9,922 bases of DNA from Candidatus Cloacimonas sp. SDB. Its GTDB lineage: Bacteria > Cloacimonadota > Cloacimonadia > Cloacimonadales > TCS61. The DNA lies in NCBI GenBank assembly GCA_001412425.1, contig LKUH01000348.1:1-9922 (forward strand), in the 5' to 3' direction. Made by a program: the position numbers and the translations under genes. Below the pieces are notes generated by a model, which ran no database searches, was not told the origin of the DNA, and was given only the letters and a program-made list of their open reading frames with translations. Each line of letters starts with the position of its first letter. Position 1 is the stretch's first letter. Shown here piece by piece: positions 5,640 through 9,922 of this stretch.

Positions 5640-6287
5640 TTATTTAAGAATATCGCCTTTATAGATCCAGACTTTAATCCCGATAATCCCATATGTGGTA
5701 CTGACTTCAGTTAATCTGTAATCTATATCTGCTCTCAAGGTATGAAGAGGTGTTCTTCCTTCCTGATAACGTTCGGTTCTTGCCATTTCAGCTCCGCCGA
5801 GTCTACCGGAACACTGAATTTTTACACCTTGAGCGCCATTCCGCATGGCATTTCTAATTGCAAATTTCATCGCTCTTCTAAAAGAAACGCGCTGTTTGAT
5901 CTGTCTGCCAATTTCAACCCCGATGAGTTTTGCATCGAGCCAGTGATTTTTAATTTCCTGGACGTTAACAAAAACATTTAAAGCTGCATCTCTTTCTTTA
6001 TTAACCAAAACTGTTAACTCGTTCCTGATCTTTTCAATTTCGGAACCTTTTCTGCCGATGACCTGTCCCGGTCTGGCAGTATGAATGTCAACAGTAATCG
6101 ATTTGGTTTTTCTAGCGATGGTAACCTTAGAGACCATTGCATCAGTTAATCGATTGTTAATATATTTCTTGATCTTTAAATCCTCGTGGAAATTCTGAAG
6201 ATATTCATCTTTTGTGGCAAACCAGGTAGAATCACAATCTTTGTTAATTCCTATTCTGTAACCTACTGGATTAACTTTTTGTCCCAA
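5640..6287 (-). CDS. rpsC: 30S ribosomal protein S3 (uS3), TTG start
   Basis: S3 lines the mRNA entry channel and contributes to helicase activity of the ribosome. The protein begins (M)GQKVNPVGYRIGI. It has a KH type-2 domain with the GRKG loop at residues 78-81 (ARPGQVIGRKGSEIEKI) and the C-terminal S3 domain with SFRRAMKFAIRNAM (135-148), CSGRLGGAEMART (159-171) and TPLHTLRADIDY (179-190). At 215 residues it is normal. The start codon is TTG, with a GGAGGA Shine-Dalgarno 4 nt upstream that overlaps the rplV stop. The product begins exactly where S3 families begin, so TTG is well supported. Confidence 0.97.
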   Translation of the reverse strand: MGQKVNPVGYRIGINKDCDSTWFATKDEYLQNFHEDLKIKKYINNRLTDAMVSKVTIARKTKSITVDIHTARPGQVIGRKGSEIEKIRNELTVLVNKERDAALNVFVNVQEIKNHWLDAKLIGVEIGRQIKQRVSFRRAMKFAIRNAMRNGAQGVKIQCSGRLGGAEMARTERYQEGRTPLHTLRADIDYRLTEVSTTYGIIGIKVWIYKGDILK

Positions 6288-6291
6288 AGTT

Positions 6292-6297
6292 TCCTCC
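6292..6297 (-). promoter_or_regulatory. Ribosome binding site for rpsC (GGAGGA)
   Basis: It overlaps the last base of the rplV TAG-stop region and sits 4 nt before the TTG at 6287-6285. It decides the non-ATG start of S3. Confidence 0.8.
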
Positions 6298-6635
6298 TAC
6301 TCTTTTCCCATGATCTCTAGGGTTATATGACAGGTTCTTCTTCTAATAACAGTAGCCCTTCCATGTGCACGTGTTCTGTATCTTTTCATAATTGGACCGT
6401 CATCCGCAAAAACTTGACTTACGAATAAACTGTCAATATCTGCCCTACCTTCTTTTACAGTTGCATTTGCTATAGCTGAATTAAGAAGTTTGGCTACTTC
6501 ATTTGCAACCCTCTTTTTTGAAAACCTTAATATCTGCTGAGCTTCAGGCACAGATTTACCGCGAATCAAATCTAATACTAATCTTGCCTTACGCGCCGAG
6601 CCCCTCAGGTTTCGAACTCTAGCTATTGCTCCCAT
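6297..6635 (-). CDS. rplV: 50S ribosomal protein L22 (uL22)
   Basis: L22 lines the nascent peptide tunnel with L4 and is a macrolide-resistance determinant in other bacteria. The 112-residue product has ARVRNLRGSARKARLVLDLI (5-24), with family RGK next, then the NSAIANA core helix (52-58), and the long tunnel hairpin around GPIMKRYRTRAHGRATVIRR (80-99), which looks intact. The end is TCHITLEIMGKE. The ATG is the only start possible, because an in-frame stop lies 8 codons upstream; AGGGAG precedes it by about 8 nt. It follows the largest gap in the cluster, 39 nt after rpsS. Confidence 0.98.
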   Translation of the reverse strand: MGAIARVRNLRGSARKARLVLDLIRGKSVPEAQQILRFSKKRVANEVAKLLNSAIANATVKEGRADIDSLFVSQVFADDGPIMKRYRTRAHGRATVIRRRTCHITLEIMGKE

Positions 6636-6674
6636 TGCTTTAGCTCCCTTTTTAATTAGCTATTATAAATAACT
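6636..6674 (-). other. Largest intergenic gap (rpsS-rplV), with a TATAAT hexamer
   Basis: This 39-nt AT-rich spacer is the longest in the cluster. On the coding strand it contains a perfect TATAAT at 6667-6662, and the rplV Shine-Dalgarno AGGGAG nearer the gene. No convincing -35 sequence lies 16-18 nt upstream (the best is GCCACA, three of six matches). At most it is a weak internal promoter; it may simply be AT-rich spacer. Confidence 0.3.
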
Positions 6675-6935
6675 TTATTTTTCTCTGTGGCCACGAAATG
6701 TCCTGGTCGGAGAAAATTCTCCAAGTTTGTGACCAACCATATTTTCAGAAACATAAACCGGTACGAATTTTCTGCCATTGTGAACTGCAAAAGTATGTTC
6801 CACAAATTTGGGCAGAATTGTAGATCTTCTAGACCAAGTTTTAATTACCTGTTTCTTATTTTCAGCGTTCAATGCATCTACTTTTTTTTCCAGATGCTTA
6901 TCTACAAAGGGTCCCTTTTTTATTGAACGAGCCAT
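6675..6935 (-). CDS. rpsS: 30S ribosomal protein S19 (uS19)
   Basis: S19 is in the head of the small subunit, contacts S13 and takes part in bridges to the 50S. The 86-residue product matches the family end to end: MARSIKKGPFVDKHLEKKV (1-19), IKTWSRRSTILPKFVEHTFA (31-50), VHNGRKFVPVYVSENMVGHK (51-70), LGEFSPTRTFRGH (71-83). The ATG lies in a 15-nt gap after rplB. The Shine-Dalgarno is either AAAGGA overlapping the rplB stop region or the nearer AGGT. Confidence 0.98.
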   Translation of the reverse strand: MARSIKKGPFVDKHLEKKVDALNAENKKQVIKTWSRRSTILPKFVEHTFAVHNGRKFVPVYVSENMVGHKLGEFSPTRTFRGHREK

Positions 6936-6950
6936 AATCTACCTAATCCT

Positions 6951-7778
6951 TTATCTTTTCTTTGCTTTTATTATATATTTGTTAGAATATTTGCGCTTCT
7001 TTCTGGTTATTCCACCTTTTGCCAGTACGCCCCAGGGTGAAACAGGATGTCCACCACCCGAAGTTTTAGCTTCACCGCCACCCATAGGATGATCAACCGG
7101 ATTCATTGCTACTCCGCGCACTGTTGGTCGAATTCCCAACCAGCGTTTTCTTCCGGCTTTACCGAAAACTATGGAGCTGTGCTCCAGATTTCCTACCTGA
7201 CCAATTGTTGCATAACATTCTTTCCTGATAAGGTGTACGTCACCTGAAGGCATTCTGATATGAACATATCCTCCTTCTTTGGCAACTACCTGGGCATAAG
7301 TTCCGGCACTTCTGGCTAACTGGCCACCCTTGCCGGGCTTAAATTCAATATTGTGTATTGTTGTACCCAATGGTATCCTGTTCAGTGGAAGAGCATTTCC
7401 TAATCTGACATCTACTTTTTCGCCAGATTTCAGGACCGCACCCACCTGAAGTTTATTGGGTGCCAGAATATATCTTTTTTCTCCGTCTTCATAATGCAGT
7501 AAGGCTATTCGGGCACTTCTATTGGGGTCATACTCAATAGCTGCAACCTTAGCCGGTATTTCATGTTTATTTCTTTTAAAATCAATAATTCTGTATTGTC
7601 TTTTATGTCCACCGCCACGGTGTCTGCATGTTATACGTCCCTGATTATTCCTGCCAGCCTTTTTAGGAAGAGGTTTTATCAAGGTTTTTTCAGGTTTTGT
7701 TTTAGTGATCTCCTCGAAAGTAAAACCTGTTTTATACCTTAAGGTAGAAGTTATTGGTTTATATTTTTTGATTCCCAT
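6951..7778 (-). CDS. rplB: 50S ribosomal protein L2 (uL2)
   Basis: L2 is a primary 23S-binding protein required for subunit joining and peptidyl transferase activity. At 275 residues it is close to the 273-277 typical of bacteria. It begins GIKKYKPITSTLRYKT, has RNNQGRITCRHRGGGHKRQYR (43-63) before IIDFKRNK, and PGKGGQLARSAGTYAQVVAK (148-167). The C-terminal signature RGVAMNPVDHPMGGGE (221-236) includes the conserved His230, equivalent to E. coli His229. The HPVSPWG motif (244-250) follows and the tail is Lys-rich. The ATG is 7 nt behind AGGAG. The 16-nt gap to rplW holds nothing else. Confidence 0.99.
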   Translation of the reverse strand: MGIKKYKPITSTLRYKTGFTFEEITKTKPEKTLIKPLPKKAGRNNQGRITCRHRGGGHKRQYRIIDFKRNKHEIPAKVAAIEYDPNRSARIALLHYEDGEKRYILAPNKLQVGAVLKSGEKVDVRLGNALPLNRIPLGTTIHNIEFKPGKGGQLARSAGTYAQVVAKEGGYVHIRMPSGDVHLIRKECYATIGQVGNLEHSSIVFGKAGRKRWLGIRPTVRGVAMNPVDHPMGGGEAKTSGGGHPVSPWGVLAKGGITRKKRKYSNKYIIKAKKR

Positions 7779-7794
7779 TATTCAGCTCCTGTTC

Positions 7795-8082
7795 CTATGT
7801 TTCAAAATCACTTATTGTATCACCGGCTTTAAGTTTAACAATTGCTTTTTTCCAATCTGCTCTTTTACCGGAGAATCTACCCATTCTTTTGATTTTTCCA
7901 CGTTGTCTAATTGTATTTACATCAATAACGCTTACTTTAAATACGGCTTCAACAGCTTTTCTGATCTCTATTTTATTAGCATTTAAACTAACCATAAAAG
8001 TGTAACTGTTATTGGCATTTTGCTGTGAAGTTGATTTTTCTGTTATGAGGGGGGCTATTAAAATTTCTCTATCCTGTTTCAT
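7795..8082 (-). CDS. rplW: 50S ribosomal protein L23 (uL23)
   Basis: L23 lies at the tunnel exit and is the docking site for trigger factor and the signal recognition particle. The 95-residue product has ILIAPLITEKST (7-18), YTFMVSLNANKIEIRKAVEA (27-46) with family VF following, VIDVNTIRQRGK (52-63), and a final basic stretch GRFSGKRADWKKAIVKLKAG (68-87). Its length is typical. The ATG overlaps the rplD stop as ATGA, with GGAGGT 9 nt upstream inside rplD, so translation is coupled to L4. The stop is TAG. Confidence 0.98.
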   Translation of the reverse strand: MKQDREILIAPLITEKSTSQQNANNSYTFMVSLNANKIEIRKAVEAVFKVSVIDVNTIRQRGKIKRMGRFSGKRADWKKAIVKLKAGDTISDFET

Positions 8083-8714
8083 TTTTCAAATACCTCCTTC
8101 ATAATATCTAAAGCATCTTTAGTAATTAAAAGGAAATTGCAGTTAAGAATTTCATAGGCAAAGATGCTATCCGCTTTATTTGTTTTCACATACGGTAAAT
8201 TACTGAAAGATCGTATTACATTTTTGTCATTGTCTTTCATTAAAATAAGAGTTCTGCCCTTCTCGGGAGCAATTTTTTCCATCAGTGTTCTGGCAGATTT
8301 TGTATCAGGTTTTTCAAATTCCAGAGATTCAATAAGGGCTATCTGTTTGTCATTAGCTCTTTGAGTTAAGGCTAATTTTAAAGCCAGCCTCTTTTTCTTT
8401 TTTGGAATCTTTCTTTTCCAATCTTTAGGTTTAGGACCAAAAGCCATACCACCGCCTACTCTTAAAGGAGTACGAGCATTACCTGGTCTGGCATTACCGG
8501 TTCCTTTTTGACGAAAAAGTTTACGGCCGCTTCCCTTAACTTCACTTCTGGTCTTCACTGAACTTGTACCCTGACGCTGATTTGCCAGATACATGTTAAT
8601 AACCTCATAGAGTAGAGCTTGGGGATTTTTTGATTCCACGGCAAAAAGTGATTTAGGAAGTGTGACTTTGCCGATCTCTTCACCTTGAGAATTATATTTA
8701 TTTATTTTTAACAT
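8079..8714 (-). CDS. rplD: 50S ribosomal protein L4 (uL4)
   Basis: L4 binds 23S rRNA with an extended loop reaching the tunnel; in E. coli it also represses its own operon. I start at the ATG at 8714-8712, giving 211 residues. The in-frame TTG four codons upstream (8726-8724) overlaps the GGAG Shine-Dalgarno, so it is not the start. The globular N-terminus (MLKINKYNSQGEEIGKVTL) is followed by the tunnel loop SGRKLFRQKGTGNARPGNAR (62-81) and VGGGMAFGPKPKDW (86-99), basic KRKIPKKKKR, and a C-terminal Rossmann-like domain (about 120-211). It overlaps rplW by 4 nt. Confidence 0.97.
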   Translation of the reverse strand: MLKINKYNSQGEEIGKVTLPKSLFAVESKNPQALLYEVINMYLANQRQGTSSVKTRSEVKGSGRKLFRQKGTGNARPGNARTPLRVGGGMAFGPKPKDWKRKIPKKKKRLALKLALTQRANDKQIALIESLEFEKPDTKSARTLMEKIAPEKGRTLILMKDNDKNVIRSFSNLPYVKTNKADSIFAYEILNCNFLLITKDALDIMKEVFEK

Positions 8715-8720
8715 TAATAA

Positions 8721-8724
8721 CTCC
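8721..8724 (-). promoter_or_regulatory. Ribosome binding site for rplD (GGAG)
   Basis: It lies in the 14-nt gap after the rplC stop, 6 nt before the ATG at 8714. The alternative in-frame TTG overlaps it, so this site decides the shorter start. Confidence 0.75.
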
Positions 8725-8728
8725 AATC

Positions 8729-9352
8729 TTAAAGTTCTTTCCTTAAGTAAACGATGCCATTTATGTGCCCGGGTACAGCGCCTTTCACCAGAACAATATT
8801 CTTCTTCTGATCTATCTTAACAACCTTAACGTTTGTCACAGATACTTTATCCACTCCCTGGTGTCCTGGCATTTTCTTCCCTTTAAAAACTCTTGAAGGT
8901 GTAGCACATTGTCCGATTGATCCTGGTCCTCTATAAGATTCATGTACACCATGGGTGGCTTTGAACCCATGGAAGTTGTGTCTTTTCATTACGCCAGAAA
9001 AGCCCTTACCTTTTGATGTTCCGGTTATTTTTAATACTTCGTTTTGAGTAAACATTCCGACATCAAATATTTCTTTTTCTTCAATATCCTTATAAACTTT
9101 TAATCTGAATTCTTTAAGATGTCTATAGAGGGGACTGTTATGCTTTTTGAAATGTCCGATTAAAGGTTTATTTACTTTTTCTTCTCCGACTTCTTCAAAT
9201 CCCAGCTGAATCGAATCGTAACCATGTTTTTCCTTATTTTTTCTATGAATTACACGACAGGGTCCTGCCTGAATAACTGTTACTGGAATTCTATCTCCAT
9301 TCTCGTCGAAAATCTGGGTCATTCCAAGTTTCTTCCCAATTAAACCTATCAT
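8729..9352 (-). CDS. rplC: 50S ribosomal protein L3 (uL3)
   Basis: L3 nucleates 50S assembly and reaches the peptidyl transferase centre with a long loop. The 207-residue product begins MIGLIGKKLGMTQIFDENGD. It has GTSKGKGFSGVMKRHNFHGF (111-130), HGVHESYRGPGSIGQCATPS (134-153) and RVFKGKKMPGHQG (154-166), and ends VLVKGAVPG near the C-terminus. By hand numbering, residue 150 is Ala where E. coli L3 has Gln150, the residue methylated by PrmB, so that modification should be absent. The ATG follows AAAGGAG overlapping the rpsJ stop. Confidence 0.98.
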   Translation of the reverse strand: MIGLIGKKLGMTQIFDENGDRIPVTVIQAGPCRVIHRKNKEKHGYDSIQLGFEEVGEEKVNKPLIGHFKKHNSPLYRHLKEFRLKVYKDIEEKEIFDVGMFTQNEVLKITGTSKGKGFSGVMKRHNFHGFKATHGVHESYRGPGSIGQCATPSRVFKGKKMPGHQGVDKVSVTNVKVVKIDQKKNIVLVKGAVPGHINGIVYLRKEL

Positions 9353-9363
9353 TTCAGACTCCT

Positions 9364-9684
9364 TTATGCTTTAATCTCAACATGAATCCCAGCAGGAAGG
9401 CTGAGTTTCTTGAGAGCTCCCGTAGTTTGAGGAGTAGGATTGACAATATCAATAATTCTTTTATGTACCAGCATTTCAAACTGATCCTGAGCCTTTTTAT
9501 TTACATGAGGAGATCTTAATACTGTATAAAATGATTTTTCAGTTGGAAGTGGTATAGGACCTACAATTTTAGCACCTGTATTTTTAGTATTTTTTATTAT
9601 TTCTGCAACAGATTTATCCAGTAAACGATAATCATAGGCTTTCAGTTTAATCCGGATTTTATTTTGTTCACTTTTTTTAGCCAC
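9364..9684 (-). CDS. rpsJ: 30S ribosomal protein S10 (uS10, NusE), GTG start
   Basis: S10 is a head protein of the small subunit and, as NusE, a transcription antitermination factor binding NusB and NusG. The 106-residue product has KIRIKLKAYDYRLLDKSVAE (9-28), GAKIVGPIPLPTEKSFYTVL (37-56), SPHVNKKAQDQFEMLVHKRI (58-77) and IDIVNPTP, ending LPAGIHVEIKA. The start is GTG (9684-9682), 5 nt behind GGAGG. The N-terminus MAKKSEQN is a few residues longer than the shortest family members. In E. coli this gene opens its own operon; here it begins 13 nt after tuf. Confidence 0.97.
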   Translation of the reverse strand: MAKKSEQNKIRIKLKAYDYRLLDKSVAEIIKNTKNTGAKIVGPIPLPTEKSFYTVLRSPHVNKKAQDQFEMLVHKRIIDIVNPTPQTTGALKKLSLPAGIHVEIKA

Positions 9685-9689
9685 ACTAG

Positions 9690-9694
9690 CCTCC
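9690..9694 (-). promoter_or_regulatory. Ribosome binding site for rpsJ (GGAGG)
   Basis: It is located in the 13-nt tuf-rpsJ gap, 5 nt before the GTG start, and supports that start. Confidence 0.8.
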
Positions 9695-9697
9695 GAA

Positions 9698-9922
9698 TTA
9701 TTCTTCTATATTACTAACAACACCAGCACCGATAGTTCTTCCGCCTTCACGAATAGCAAAACGAAGTCCTTTCTCCATTGCAATCGGGGTTATCAGCTCT
9801 GCATTTATGGTTACGTTATCACCAGGCATTACCATTTCCACGCCTTCTGGTAAGGTCAAAGTACCGGTCACGTCGGTTGTACGGAAATAAAACTGCGGCC
9901 TGTAACCTGTGAAAAATGGCTT
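9698..9922 (-). CDS. tuf: Elongation factor Tu, C-terminal part (5' end outside window)
   Basis: EF-Tu delivers aminoacyl-tRNA to the ribosome as a GTP complex. Only the last 74 codons and the TAA stop are present; I translated them by hand. They are domain III: KPFFTGYRPQFYFRTTDVTG (1-20), then LPEGVEMVMPGDNV (24-37), ITPIAMEKGLRFAIREGGRT (44-63) and the terminal IGAGVVSNIEE. The GYRPQFYFRTTDVTG and REGGRTIGAGVV blocks are near-invariant. A tuf gene directly before rpsJ is common where the str and S10 operons are fused. The GTPase domain lies outside the window. Confidence 0.97.
   Translation of the reverse strand, partial: KPFFTGYRPQFYFRTTDVTGTLTLPEGVEMVMPGDNVTINAELITPIAMEKGLRFAIREGGRTIGAGVVSNIEE

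Noticed and set aside
8715..8726. A TTG start giving a 215-residue L4.
   Set aside because: That TTG overlaps the GGAG Shine-Dalgarno, which serves the ATG at 8714.

Overview
The window is a dense run of ribosomal-protein genes, all on the minus strand. It is the standard bacterial S10-spc cluster read from right to left. In transcription order it holds the 3' end of tuf (EF-Tu), then rpsJ-rplC-rplD-rplW-rplB-rpsS-rplV-rpsC-rplP-rpmC-rpsQ (the S10 block), then rplN-rplX-rplE-rpsN-rpsH-rplF-rplR-rpsE-rpmD-rplO (the spc block), then the 5' end of secY. Both end genes run off the window. No RNA gene, mobile element, CRISPR array or terminator was seen, and no plus-strand ORF looks real.

The DNA is AT-rich by eye and uses strong GGAGG-type ribosome binding sites. 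Stops are TAA, TAG and TGA, so the standard bacterial code fits. The S14 is the short four-cysteine zinc form. Several protein variants, such as the VNKK..QFE stretch in S10, look more like the Fibrobacteres-Chlorobi-Bacteroidetes side of Bacteria than like Proteobacteria or Firmicutes. An uncultured phylum such as Cloacimonadota is possible. That placement is a guess from remembered sequences; a ribosomal-protein tree would decide it.

Genes are packed with 4 to 17 nt gaps or short overlaps (rplD/rplW and rplP/rpmC by 4 nt, rpsE/rpmD by 11 nt). The only larger gap is 39 nt between rpsS and rplV. The tuf-rpsJ gap is 13 nt, too short for a promoter or for the long L4-controlled leader known upstream of E. 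coli rpsJ. The S10 genes are therefore probably co-transcribed with tuf. Five genes start with GTG or TTG (rpsJ, rpsC, rpsN, rpsE, secY), each behind a good Shine-Dalgarno sequence.

The one clear departure from an ordinary ribosomal operon is rpmD. Its normal L30 core of about 59 residues carries a C-terminal tail of about 122 residues that is roughly 35% lysine and partly built from 45-bp tandem repeats. It resembles histone-H1-like tails. A second, smaller oddity is an apparent insertion near the C-terminal domain of L6. I see no previously undescribed multi-gene system here.
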